DNA of 64,000 nucleotides from Paraburkholderia sp. D15 (GCF_029910215.1 NZ_CP110395.1:1984001-2048000), one strand, 5' to 3'; counted from the stretch's first letter, positions 36,041 through 44,463 are shown. Notes: generated by a model not told the origin, from the sequence alone. Numbers and translations: made by a program.

Positions 36041-36699
36041 CACGCCTTCTCCACCACGTAGCCGATATTGCGCACGGTACGGATCAGCCGTGCGCCGAGT
36101 TTCTTGCGCAGATTGGACACGTGCACCTCGATCGCGTTGCTCTCGATTTCTTCCTGCCAGCCGTACAGACTTTCCTCCAGCCGTGCGCGCGATTGCGGAA
36201 TGCCCTGATGGGTCAGCAACTGCATCAGGATCGCCCATTCGCGCGAGGTGAGCGGCACCCGCGAGCCGCCGAGCTCGACCGTTTGCGCGCTCGGATTGAC
36301 GGTCAGTTCCTGATAGCGGATCAGCTCGACGCTGCGGCCTTGCGCGCGGCGCAGCAGCGCGCGGCAGCGGGCGATCAGTTCGGTCAGATCGAAGGGCTTG
36401 CCGAGGTAGTCGTCGGCGCCGGCTTCGAGGCCGTTCACGCGGTCGACCACCGTGCCCTTGGCGGTCAGCACCAGCACCGGCACGTCCTTGCCGGCGTCGC
36501 GCAGACGCTTGAGCAGATCCATGCCGGAGACACGCGGCAGACCGAGGTCGAGTATGACGAGCGCATAGGCGGTGGTGTCGAGCGCGAGGCCCGCTTGATG
36601 ACCGTCGCGCGCCCAGTCGACGGTGAAGCCTGACTGGCGCAAACCGGCCTCGATGCCGCAGCCGATCAGGTCGTCGTCTTCCACGAGAAGTAAGCGCAT
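36040..36699 (-). CDS. OmpR-family response regulator, PmrA/QseB-like
   Basis: 219 residues. Receiver domain: acidic pocket VEDDDLIG, phospho-acceptor Asp51 in VILDLGLP, conserved Lys in GKPFDLTEL. C-terminal winged helix: LTSREWAILMQLLTHQGIPQ, recognition region NAIEVHVSNLRKKLGARLIR and the wing TVRNIGYVVEKA, close to PmrA/QseB. The frame allows a start five residues earlier at 36714; the MRLLLVEDD start is usual. Directly upstream lies the shared divergent control region with a CTTAAG-type box, consistent with this regulator controlling the hopanoid genes and itself. Confidence 0.88.
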   Translation of the reverse strand: MRLLLVEDDDLIGCGIEAGLRQSGFTVDWARDGHQAGLALDTTAYALVILDLGLPRVSGMDLLKRLRDAGKDVPVLVLTAKGTVVDRVNGLEAGADDYLGKPFDLTELIARCRALLRRAQGRSVELIRYQELTVNPSAQTVELGGSRVPLTSREWAILMQLLTHQGIPQSRARLEESLYGWQEEIESNAIEVHVSNLRKKLGARLIRTVRNIGYVVEKA

Positions 36700-36840
36700 G
36701 GTGCGGGATTCCATTCGGCCTGGATGAGGTCGCAGCTCGGCGCTGCGCGGGTTGGGGCGTCATCTGTTTCACGCGTGTGACGTGCCGCCTATCTTAAGCG
36801 TAACCGTGAAATTCGACCGCCGCGCCGCGGCGTTTTTTTC

Positions 36841-36873
36841 CTTAAGGTTTCCTTCAGCTTCGATCGCTAGTAT
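36841..36873 (+). promoter_or_regulatory. PmrA-type box and promoter of the second hopanoid operon
   Basis: CTTAAG (36841-36846), GTTTC, CTTCAG (36852-36857), ten bases, TAGTAT (36868-36873); same sequence and spacing as at 30685-30717. A further lone CTTAAG at 36793-36798 may serve the divergent regulator gene. The stretch 36700-37059 holds nothing else I can support. Confidence 0.7.
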
Positions 36874-37059
36874 CGCCGACTGACGGTGGCTGTCGTGTTG
36901 CCGTCATGAACGCAGGGCACCATGCATTGCGTTGCTGTGTCGTCGCGCCGTCGCCATCCGATCGTCAGTATGCCGATGGAATGTGCGGTCGACCCGTTCA
37001 CGCCGGCCGCTGCGCCGATGCCGGGCGCCGTGCCTCTCGCCAGGTCACGAGATCACGCC

Positions 37060-37443
37060 ATGAAGCCAGTTATTGTCGACATGCTGCGGGCCCATCTGCT
37101 GGTGGCTTCGTTCACCGCGCTGTGCGCCGAGGCGCTCGCGTTTCTCGCGCTGCTGCTGTTGCCGGTGTCGCAACAGCTTTTCAGTTCCACGCCGTTCCGT
37201 CTGCTGGCGCTCGCCGCGATCGTCAGCGGCGTGATCGTGACGCGCGAATTCGCGCAGGCGGCGTTCGAGCAGGCCGTGCAGGCGCGTCACGCGATCGAGC
37301 AGGAAGCCGATGCGCGTGCGGATGCGTCTCCTTTCGCTGCGTGCCACGCTTGCGTCGCGATCGCCGAAGACTGTCCGCAGCGCTGGCTGGTCGAATTGCA
37401 TCTGCGCTTGACGGGGCGGCCGTTCGTGCTTGCCGGTCTTTAA
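37060..37443 (+). CDS. Small inner-membrane protein at the head of the hpnI-hpnK operon
   Basis: 127 residues from the ATG at 37060 (MKPVIVDMLRAHLLVASFTA), with two hydrophobic segments (about 12-35 and 43-60) and a cytoplasmic-looking tail with four Cys/His-rich positions (FAACHACVAIAEDC). Longer starts at 36922 or 36970 are possible in the same frame but would add basic, low-complexity sequence. I do not recognise the family. It is the first gene after the PmrA-type promoter and precedes an HpnI-type glycosyltransferase by 52 bases, so a role in hopanoid or envelope modification is likely only by context. Confidence 0.55.
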   Translation: MKPVIVDMLRAHLLVASFTALCAEALAFLALLLLPVSQQLFSSTPFRLLALAAIVSGVIVTREFAQAAFEQAVQARHAIEQEADARADASPFAACHACVAIAEDCPQRWLVELHLRLTGRPFVLAGL

Positions 37444-37495
37444 CGCTTCCACCGCTTCTAACCTTTTTATAACCTTTTTCTAACGTCTCCAACGG

Positions 37496-38908
37496 ATGCT
37501 CACGATGGCGGCTCACGCAATCGCGGCATGGCAATGGCTACTGCTGGCGGGTTGCGTCAGCGCATCGGCGTATGCGATGGTGGCCGCGGTGGCAATGCCG
37601 TTTTTCGGCGCACGGCGAGGGGGCGGGCAAGGGCGAGGGCAGGGTCGGGGTCGCCGGCCAGGCGCCGTGAGGCCGTCGAGCGTCGCGGTCCCGTCCTTCA
37701 CCTCGCTCACCTCGCTCACGTCGCTTCCGTGCTATTCCTTCGCCGATGTCGGCGTCAGCGTGCTCAAGCCCCTGTGCGGCGCCGAGCCGCGTCTCTATGA
37801 AAATCTGCGCACGTTCTGCGAGCAGCGCCACGGACGTTTCCAGCTGGTGCTCGGCGTGTCGTCGCCGGACGATCCCGCGATCGCCGTGGTTCGTCGTCTG
37901 CAGGCCGCGTATCCGCGCTGCGACATCGAACTCGCGATCGACACGCGCGTGCACGGCAGCAATCTCAAGGTCAGCAACCTGATCAACATGGCGGAGCACG
38001 CGCGCCACGACGTGATCGTGATCGCCGACAGCGACATCGCCGTGCAAGCCGATTATCTCGACAGCGTGGCCGCGCCGCTCGCGGACCCGCGCGTCGGCGT
38101 GGTCACGTGCCTGTACGTCGCGCGCGGCGTCGGCGGATTCTGGCCGCGGGTGGGCGCGCTGTTCATCAACGAGTGGTTCGCGCCGTCGGTGCGCGTCGCG
38201 CATGCGGCCGGCTCGCGGCGTTTCGGTTTCGGCGCGACGCTGGCCTTGCGGCGCGCGACGCTCGAACGGATCGGCGGTTTCGGCGCACTGAAAGACTGTC
38301 TCGCGGACGACTACTGGCTCGCCGAACACGTCCGCGCGCTCGGACTGCCGACGGTGCTCTCGCGCGTGATGGTCGCCACCGACGTGATCGAGCCGACCTT
38401 CGCCGCGCTGTGGCAGCGCGAGACGCGCTGGTTGCGCACGATCCGCTCGGTGAATCCGCTGGGCTTCCTGTCGCTGCCGGTCACGTTCACGTCGCCGTGG
38501 CTGATGGCGGGCGCGTGGCTCGCGGGCACGCTGGCGGCGGCGCCGCGCGGCGCGCACGCCTGGACGATGGAGTGGGCCGCGGCCGCGAGCGTTGCGGCGA
38601 CGCTGGCGGGCGGCATCGCGCGTCTGTTGCTGCACTGGCGCGCCGCGCGGCATGAACGGACGTTCTGGCGCGATCTGCCGCTCGTGCCGTTGCGCGACAC
38701 GCTGCTGATGTTCCAGTGGCTCGCGGGGGCGTTCGGCTCGCACGTGACATGGCGGGGCATGCGCGTGCCGGTGGAGGCGTCCGCTGCCGGCTCCGCGTTT
38801 TCCGCGACCTCGGCGACCGCTTCGACGCCGCATGTCTCGAATCCGCACGCCGCGACGCCCGGCGCAATCAACATACTGGACGTGATGGAGACTTCCGATG
38901 GCGGTTAA
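37496..38908 (+). CDS. hpnI: Hopanoid glycosyltransferase HpnI
   Basis: 470 residues. N-terminal membrane helix, GT-A core with VSVLKPLCGAEPRLYENLRT, VHGSNLKVSNLINMAEHARH, DxD motif IADSDIAVQADYL, and QRETRWLRTIRSVNPLG, then C-terminal helices. HpnI adds N-acetylglucosamine to bacteriohopanetetrol; the overlapping hpnK then removes the acetyl group. Oddities: a Gly/Arg-rich insert (GGGQGRGQGRGRRPGAV) and a 9-base-repeat-coded SLTSLTSLP stretch lie between helix and catalytic core (residues about 41-82), plus a Ser/Ala/Thr-rich C-terminal tail. The start could also be the ATG at 37505. Confidence 0.83.
   Translation: MLTMAAHAIAAWQWLLLAGCVSASAYAMVAAVAMPFFGARRGGGQGRGQGRGRRPGAVRPSSVAVPSFTSLTSLTSLPCYSFADVGVSVLKPLCGAEPRLYENLRTFCEQRHGRFQLVLGVSSPDDPAIAVVRRLQAAYPRCDIELAIDTRVHGSNLKVSNLINMAEHARHDVIVIADSDIAVQADYLDSVAAPLADPRVGVVTCLYVARGVGGFWPRVGALFINEWFAPSVRVAHAAGSRRFGFGATLALRRATLERIGGFGALKDCLADDYWLAEHVRALGLPTVLSRVMVATDVIEPTFAALWQRETRWLRTIRSVNPLGFLSLPVTFTSPWLMAGAWLAGTLAAAPRGAHAWTMEWAAAASVAATLAGGIARLLLHWRAARHERTFWRDLPLVPLRDTLLMFQWLAGAFGSHVTWRGMRVPVEASAAGSAFSATSATASTPHVSNPHAATPGAINILDVMETSDGG
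37698..37724 (+). repeat. Three tandem 9-bp repeats inside hpnI
   Basis: TCACCTCGC twice then TCACGTCGC, in frame, encoding repeated Ser-Leu-Thr. Gain or loss of a unit keeps the frame. Confidence 0.85.
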
Positions 38909-39722
38909 GCCGCGCGCGCTGATCGTCACCGCCGACGATTTCGGTCTGCACCCGCGCGTGAACGAGGCGGTCGAGCGCGCGCATCGCGACGGCGTGCTGC
39001 GCGCCGCGAGCCTGATGACCGGCGCCCCGGCCGCCGCCGATGCGGTGGCGCGCGCCCGCGCGTTGCCGGGCCTGCGGGTCGGCCTGCATCTGGTGCTCGC
39101 CGACGGCGCCGCGCTTGCGCCGCGCGCCGCGATCGCCGCCCTGCTCGACGAGCACGGCCGTTTCGGCGACGACATGGTGCGCGCCGGCGTGCGGTTTTTC
39201 TTCCTGCCCTGGGTGCGCCGGCAGCTCGCGCGCGAAATTCGCGCGCAGTTCGACGCGTTCGCCCGAACCGGCCTGACGCTCGACCACGTCAACACGCACA
39301 AGCATTTCCATCTGCATCCGACGGTGCTCGGGTTGATCCTCGACATCGGCCGCGAATACGGGATGCGCGCGATGCGCCTGCCGTTCGAGGCGGGCGCGCC
39401 GTGGTGGCTGAAACCGTGGATCGCCAGGGTGCGCGCGCGGCTCGATCGCGCGGGCATCGCGCATAACGACTACGTCGTGGGCATTGCCGCGAGCGGCCGG
39501 ATGGACGAGGCGGCCTGGCTGGCGGCGCTGGCCGACCTGCCGGACGGCGTCGGCGAGATTTACTGCCATCCCGCGCTGGCGGGCGAGCGCGCGCTGAGCG
39601 ACGGCATGCGCGCGTACCGGCACGCGGACGAATTGCAGGCGCTGCTGTCGCCGCGGGTGGCCGCCGCGATCCGTGCGAGCGGGGCGCGTCTGGGCGGTTT
39701 TGGGGACGTGCTGGCGGGCTAG
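38898..39722 (+). CDS. hpnK: Hopanoid biosynthesis deacetylase HpnK (ChbG/YdjC family)
   Basis: 274 residues overlapping hpnI by 11 bases, with GGAG upstream of the ATG. The YdjC fold motifs are VTADDFGLHPRVNEAV (metal-binding Asp pair, residues 11-26) and the metal ligand run HVNTHKHFHLHP (about 134-145), plus EIYCHPAL near the end. It deacetylates GlcNAc-bacteriohopanetetrol to the glucosamine form, the substrate for later cyclitol formation. Together with hpnJ in the other operon, the head-group path is nearly complete; hpnG/H/O and squalene-hopene cyclase are outside the window. Confidence 0.88.
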   Translation: MAVKPRALIVTADDFGLHPRVNEAVERAHRDGVLRAASLMTGAPAAADAVARARALPGLRVGLHLVLADGAALAPRAAIAALLDEHGRFGDDMVRAGVRFFFLPWVRRQLAREIRAQFDAFARTGLTLDHVNTHKHFHLHPTVLGLILDIGREYGMRAMRLPFEAGAPWWLKPWIARVRARLDRAGIAHNDYVVGIAASGRMDEAAWLAALADLPDGVGEIYCHPALAGERALSDGMRAYRHADELQALLSPRVAAAIRASGARLGGFGDVLAG

Positions 39723-39858
39723 TTTTTGCCCAGCGGCGAGCTTGCGCGCAGACCGTTCCGCGCGTTGTCGCGAACCCCGCGAACGCCCGTTGCAGCGTTG
39801 TCACGAGCGGGTTCGCGCACGCTGCTACAATCCCGTCTTTCTCGATCGATTGTGTGCT

Positions 39859-40800
39859 ATGGGTTTCGAACAACTTGCCGAACTGAAGAAGCAACTGGCC
39901 GCGGCGCGAGCCGAAGCGGCGCCTGCCGCGAAGCCGGATGCAAAGCCTGGTTCCAAGCCCGGCGCCAAGCCTGCCGGCAAGGCCGGTAATAGGGCCGACG
40001 GCAGGGCCGACAGCAAGGCTGACGCGCGGCCGTCGCGCAAGCCGGCGCCGCCGCGCCGTCATGCGCATCAAGCGCCGCACGCGGAGGCGAACGCTCAAGG
40101 CGGCGCATCGGCACAGGCGCGGCCCGCCGCTCACGCGAAGCCGGCCGCGGACGCGAAGCCGGTGGACCCGGTGGTCAAATCGATCGGCCGTTTGCAGAAG
40201 CGTTTCCCGGTCGCGTTCCCGAAGAACCCGGCGCCGAAATTGCCGCTGAAGGTCGGCATTTTCGAAGACCTCGTCGTGCATGCGAAGGAGCTGTCGCTGA
40301 CCGAGGCCGAGTTGCGCGACGCGATCAAGACGTGGTGCCGCGGTAGCCGTTACTGGAAGTGTCTGGTCGAAGGCGCGGCGCGCGTCGATCTGACGGGCGC
40401 CGAGGCGGGCACGGTGAGCGCGCAGGAAGCGGCGGGCGCCCAGCGTCTGCAGGCGCATCGCGCGGGGCGTAGCGCGCAGAAGGCGGCTGCGGCGGCTGAT
40501 GCCACGGCAACGGCGGCGGCTGGTGCTTCCGGCGAAGCGGCGGCAGCGGGTGCGGCGGGTGCAGCGCCCGGCAACGCGCAACAGAACGTGCAAAACAACG
40601 CGGCTGGCGAAGCTCCGGCAACGGCGGCAGCAGACGCTGCCACGCAAGCTGTTGCGGCAGCGCAAACGCCTGCTGCTACAGACGCTGTGACGGATGCCGC
40701 GGCAACCGCGCCGGCTGCCGGAACCGTCATCGAACCGGCAGCCGAATCGACTGCCTCGGCCACGCCGGCCGGTACGCCGCCGGCTACGCCCGAAGCGTAA
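39859..40800 (+). CDS. proQ: ProQ/FinO-domain RNA chaperone with long low-complexity flanks
   Basis: 313 residues. The ProQ/FinO domain is about residues 92-185: VVKSIGRLQKRFPVAFPK, PLKVGIFEDL, LRDAIKTWCRGSRYWKCL. It binds structured RNAs and terminator hairpins. It is flanked by an N-terminal Lys/Pro/Ala-rich linker with KPGSKPGAKPAGKAG-type units and a C-terminal tail of about 110 residues that is over half Ala with Thr/Glu/Gln. Both flanks are probably disordered. The longer frame beginning at 39673 overlaps hpnK and is not supported. The 39723-39858 gap shows no clear terminator for hpnK. Confidence 0.85.
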   Translation: MGFEQLAELKKQLAAARAEAAPAAKPDAKPGSKPGAKPAGKAGNRADGRADSKADARPSRKPAPPRRHAHQAPHAEANAQGGASAQARPAAHAKPAADAKPVDPVVKSIGRLQKRFPVAFPKNPAPKLPLKVGIFEDLVVHAKELSLTEAELRDAIKTWCRGSRYWKCLVEGAARVDLTGAEAGTVSAQEAAGAQRLQAHRAGRSAQKAAAAADATATAAAGASGEAAAAGAAGAAPGNAQQNVQNNAAGEAPATAAADAATQAVAAAQTPAATDAVTDAAATAPAAGTVIEPAAESTASATPAGTPPATPEA

Positions 40801-40831
40801 TCCCCCGCCTGAAAAGCCAGCGCCGCCCGCT

Positions 40832-42181
40832 CTACGGGCGGCCGCCTGGCGACGCGGCCGTCAACCGGTCGCGCACGAAACCGACGTGCTCGCGCAGCAC
40901 ATAAAACGCATCCGCATACGCAAGCGGCATGCGCAGCCGGTTCAACGACACCTCGATCTGATCCAGTTCCGCGAGCAGCCGCTTGCGGTCGGCCTCGCTC
41001 GACTCGGCCAGCGCGCCGCGTTCGATCGCGATCAGCGAACCGTAATAGCGATAGATGCGCGAACGCACCCGCCAGCGATACAGCGCCGGAATCAGCCGCA
41101 TCGCGGGAAACAGCAGCACGGCCATCGGCAGCAGCAGCACCAGCGTGCGGTCGGCGATGCTCGCGAGCCAGAACGGCAGCGTCCGGTACAGGAAGCTCTT
41201 GCCGGTCCGGTAGTAGCGCTGCGCGTCCTCGCTGATCTGATATTCGCGCGCCACCGGGTTCGGAAACTCGCCCGCGTGCTGCAACAGGCCCGGCATCCCG
41301 TGCACTTCCTGCGCGGCTTCGATCAGCAGATCGGAGATCGCCGGATGCAGACTCGTGCGCGCCACCAGTTCGACCGTCGGGCTGATCAGGTGCACGGTCT
41401 CGGGCGGAATCCGGTGCTTCAGGTCCAGCACGCCGGGCGGCAGGTCGATCTGATCCAGATACGGAAAGAGCCGCGTATAGGCGCTGGCTTCGTCGAAATT
41501 CATCACGGAGATGCCGGGCACCTTCAGGAGCCGCAGCATCAGGCCGCGCGTGGCGGAGTCGCCGTTCAGGATCGCCGCGTCCACCTCGCCGGCCACCAGT
41601 TGAGTCGCGGCTTGCAGGCCGTCGCTGGGCACCAGCACCGTGCCGTCGCCGGGTTCGATGCCGTTCGCGTCCAGCAGCTTGAGCGCGAGCAGACGCGTGC
41701 CGCTGCCTTCGCGGCCCACCGCGATCCGTTTGCCTTCCAGTTGCGACAGCTCGGTCAGGCCGGTGCCGCGATAAAAGACCACCACCGGGATGTAGAACAC
41801 GCTGCCGAGCGACATCAGCGACGACGTGTCGAGGCCGTCCGCGACGCCGCCCTGAACCAGCGCGACATCGACATGCTGTTTCGGGTCGAGCAGGCGATGC
41901 AGGTTCTGCACCGAGCCGTCCGACTCCAGCAGGTTCAAACGGATGCCGTTTTTCGCGAGGATTTTCTTGTACTGATCGGCGGCGACCATGAACGAACTGT
42001 CGCGCGGGCCCGCGCTCATCGTGATGGTCTTGGGCGGCGCCGGATCGGCCAGCCAGACGAACAGCGTCACCAGCAGCACGACCAGCGCGGCCACGATCGC
42101 GTAGGGCAGCGTGTGGTCGCGCCATTCGGCATGCGGAGGCTCGTCGGGGAAATGCGGGGAGGGCGGGCGCTGGGTCGTCAT
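40832..42181 (-). CDS. Membrane-anchored TAXI-family solute-binding protein
   Basis: 449 residues. An N-terminal helix (about 26-44) is followed by a TAXI/TRAP-type binding domain: TITMSAGPRDSSFMVAADQY, DVALVQGGVADGLD, GKRIAVGREGSGTRLLALKL and GEVDAAILNGD. A second helix at about 335-360 and a helical cytoplasmic C-terminal part (LYRWRVRSRIYRYYGSLIAI and a coiled coil) follow. True TAXI binding proteins are soluble and work with TRAP permeases; none is present here. This two-helix form with a cytoplasmic tail may be a sensor or an assembly protein. It is transcribed alone. Confidence 0.8.
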   Translation of the reverse strand: MTTQRPPSPHFPDEPPHAEWRDHTLPYAIVAALVVLLVTLFVWLADPAPPKTITMSAGPRDSSFMVAADQYKKILAKNGIRLNLLESDGSVQNLHRLLDPKQHVDVALVQGGVADGLDTSSLMSLGSVFYIPVVVFYRGTGLTELSQLEGKRIAVGREGSGTRLLALKLLDANGIEPGDGTVLVPSDGLQAATQLVAGEVDAAILNGDSATRGLMLRLLKVPGISVMNFDEASAYTRLFPYLDQIDLPPGVLDLKHRIPPETVHLISPTVELVARTSLHPAISDLLIEAAQEVHGMPGLLQHAGEFPNPVAREYQISEDAQRYYRTGKSFLYRTLPFWLASIADRTLVLLLPMAVLLFPAMRLIPALYRWRVRSRIYRYYGSLIAIERGALAESSEADRKRLLAELDQIEVSLNRLRMPLAYADAFYVLREHVGFVRDRLTAASPGGRP

Positions 42182-42314
42182 GTCGGGGAGGCGCGGTGCC
42201 GCGAGCGGGGATGCCGTATTGTCTAACGTCTGGCCGCGCGTGGGCGTCCGAGGATTGCTCTATTGACCGGTGGGGCGGGTGGGCGTTGGGGGCGGATGCT
42301 GATGCTGTTGCCGA

Positions 42315-42339
42315 TGCGGAGGCGGAGGCGGAGGCGGTG
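42315..42339 (+). repeat. Hexanucleotide (GGCGGA) repeat
   Basis: GCGGAGGCGGAGGCGGAGGC and a few more bases lie in the 310-base gap 42182-42491, which otherwise shows no gene. Confidence 0.7.
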
Positions 42340-42491
42340 GGGCTGATACGCAAGCTTGCGCGGCAGGGGCAAATCTTCGGCATCACGGGGCGCTGGGCGG
42401 TCTGCGCGCGAAATACGTCGTGGCATAATCCGCGGCAGTTTCCAGTCTTCTCTTTATCGCATCGTTGTTTCGTCGTGTCGCCGGGCGCATC

Positions 42492-43001
42492 GTGAGTCGT
42501 TTCCATCGGAAGATCGGCAGTTGGCTGGGATTGCTGGCGATCCTGATGGCCACGCTCGCGCCGACGATCTCGCATACGCTCGCCGCCCGTGACGGCGCCG
42601 CCGGTATGCCGGTGCATTGCTCGATGCCGTCGATGCAGATGGACGCCATGGACTCGATGAGCGCCGGCGGTTCCACGCATGTGATGGCCTCGATGCATGC
42701 GATGCACGCCATGCATGCGATGCATCAGGCCGCATCGACGCCTGACGATGCACCCTCGAACGACTCAGCCACCTCCGCCAGCCCCGTCGGCAAGCACGCG
42801 TCCCACGCCACGATGTCCGACGGCGACGCCTGCGGCTACTGCAGCCTGCTTGCCCACATGCCCGCCGTGCCGAGCGTCGAAACGCTCTTCTTCGTCGCGG
42901 TGCGCACGCGTCAGCACACCATCGCGACGCGCTTCGACAGCGTTCGCCGCGTCGAACCGCTGACCTTCGCGCGACCCCGCGCACCACCGGTCCTCGTCTG
43001 A
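42492..43001 (+). CDS. DUF2946-family protein with Met/His-rich segment
   Basis: 169 residues from a GTG at 42492 (an in-frame TTG at 42465 would add nine). Begins MSRFHRKIGSWLGLLAILMA, a membrane/signal-like segment typical of DUF2946. The middle has a Met/His-rich block (STHVMASMHAMHAMHAMHQA) and a CGYCSLLAHMP motif. DUF2946 proteins are repeatedly linked to copper handling; the downstream CopC gene supports that. The Met/His block would suit Cu(I)/Cu(II) binding. The repeated ATGCAT-type units are visible in the DNA. Function is otherwise unknown. Confidence 0.72.
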   Translation: MSRFHRKIGSWLGLLAILMATLAPTISHTLAARDGAAGMPVHCSMPSMQMDAMDSMSAGGSTHVMASMHAMHAMHAMHQAASTPDDAPSNDSATSASPVGKHASHATMSDGDACGYCSLLAHMPAVPSVETLFFVAVRTRQHTIATRFDSVRRVEPLTFARPRAPPVLV

Positions 43002-43128
43002 TTCACACGTTCCCGGCGCGATGCGTTTGCCTGCATCGCGGCGGCCGGCGCACGTCCGTTGGACGCCGCGCGGCCCCGTCACGACCGACGGCCGGACGAG
43101 CCATGAACCTTACGAAACAGGATCGACC

Positions 43129-44031
43129 ATGTTGCACACCCTCACGATGCGCGGTCACGGAAGGCCGCGCACGATGGCACTCGCCACGACAACCCTCGCC
43201 ATCGCCTGCCTCTGCGCGTCCTCGCTGGCCCACGCGCACGCGATCGCCGGCGACCGCGTCTTCCCCGCGACGATGGCCGTCGACGACCCCGGCGTCGGCG
43301 ACGAAGCCGACTTCCAGTATGGCCACCAGCGCGTGCCGGGCGACGGCGGCGACCAGAGCATCAACACCTTCAGCGTCGAATACGACAAGCTGATCACGCC
43401 GCGCTTCGCGGTGTCCGTCGACGGCAGTTACGTGATGCAGAACAACCCGGCCGCGCGCGGCTTCGACAACTTCGGCGTCGGCCTGAAATACCTGCTGTAC
43501 GTGAACGACGCGCACGAGTTCATGACCTCGGTCGGCGTGGATGCCGAGATCGGCGGCACCGGCAGCCGCGCGATCGCCGACAACTTCTCGACCCTCTCGC
43601 CGACGCTGTACGCGGGTAAAGGCATGGGCGATCTGCCCGATGCGCTCGCCTATCTGCGGCCCATCGCGATCACCGGCGAAGCGGGGCCGGCGCTGACCAC
43701 CGGCGCGGGTCAGCCGAACGCGTTCAACTACGGCTTCACGGTGCAGTACAGCCTGCCGTATCTGCAGCAACACGTGCACGACGTTGGCCTGCCGCAACCG
43801 CTGGCGAATCTGATTCCGCTGGTGGAAATTCCGTTGTCGCGCAGTCAGGGGCAGACGACTGGCACAGTCAACCCGGGCTTCATCTGGATCAACCGGTACG
43901 GGCAATTCGGCGTGGAAGCGCAGATCCCGATCAACCGCGCGAGCGGCTCGCACGTGGGCATTCTGGTGCAGGCGCACGTGTTCCTCGACGACGTCGCACC
44001 GGCGACGCTCGGCAAACCTCTGTTTCAATAA
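43129..44031 (+). CDS. Predicted outer-membrane beta-barrel protein of a CopC cluster
   Basis: 300 residues with a signal peptide (core MALATTTLAIACLCASSLAH; cleavage after AHA). The mature protein alternates short amphipathic strands (FAVSVDGSYVMQ, FDNFGVGLKYLLYV, FNYGFTVQYSLPYL, GQFGVEAQIPI, SHVGILVQAHVFLDD) with loops and ends in LGKPLF-Q, as expected for a transporter-like or structural beta-barrel. AGGA lies upstream of the ATG. It sits between DUF2946 and CopC genes on the same strand, so it may help copper or another metal through the outer membrane; this is inference. Confidence 0.7.
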   Translation: MLHTLTMRGHGRPRTMALATTTLAIACLCASSLAHAHAIAGDRVFPATMAVDDPGVGDEADFQYGHQRVPGDGGDQSINTFSVEYDKLITPRFAVSVDGSYVMQNNPAARGFDNFGVGLKYLLYVNDAHEFMTSVGVDAEIGGTGSRAIADNFSTLSPTLYAGKGMGDLPDALAYLRPIAITGEAGPALTTGAGQPNAFNYGFTVQYSLPYLQQHVHDVGLPQPLANLIPLVEIPLSRSQGQTTGTVNPGFIWINRYGQFGVEAQIPINRASGSHVGILVQAHVFLDDVAPATLGKPLFQ

Positions 44032-44106
44032 CGCGGGAGACGCACGATGAACGACGATCGAAGGGACACGTTGCAGCGGACTACGGAGCAGAAAACGGAA
44101 CTCGCG

Positions 44107-44463
44107 ATGAAGCCGGCCACGCTCGCGCTCGCGCTGGTACTTGGCCTCGGACTCGCAAGCTCCGCTTTCGCGCATGTGTTCCCGAAAAAGCAGGAGCCGG
44201 GCGCGGGCGCGACGGTGGCCTCGCCCGCGCAGGTGCGGGTGATTTTCGACGGACCGCTGGAACCCGCCTTCAGCTCGCTGACCGTGACCGACGCGAGCGG
44301 CAGGCAGGTCAACACGGAAAAATCAGCCGTCGATGCGCACGAGGCCGATGCGATCGCGGTGCCGTTGCCGGCGCTCGCGGCGGGGCACTACACCGTGCAT
44401 TGGGTGGCAGTGGCCGACGATGGGCACCGGACACACGGCGATTACAGCTTCGACGTGAAGTGA
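44107..44463 (+). CDS. copC: CopC-domain periplasmic copper-binding protein
   Basis: 118 residues. Signal peptide MKPATLALALVLGLGLASSA; mature protein begins at His (HVFPKKQEPGAGATVASPAQ), the N-terminal copper ligand of CopC, and the C-terminal WVAVADDGHRTHGDYSF holds the Asp/His ligands. It should bind Cu(II) in the periplasm. A start at 44047 has a better ribosome site but adds 20 residues before the signal peptide; I prefer 44107. CopD, its usual partner, is not adjacent. Last gene of the DUF2946/barrel/CopC group. Confidence 0.85.
   Translation: MKPATLALALVLGLGLASSAFAHVFPKKQEPGAGATVASPAQVRVIFDGPLEPAFSSLTVTDASGRQVNTEKSAVDAHEADAIAVPLPALAAGHYTVHWVAVADDGHRTHGDYSFDVK

Noticed and set aside
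40350..42725. 791-codon minus-strand frame spanning proQ and the TAXI gene
   Set aside because: It overlaps two well-supported genes in another frame and is composed of Ala/Arg/Ser runs.
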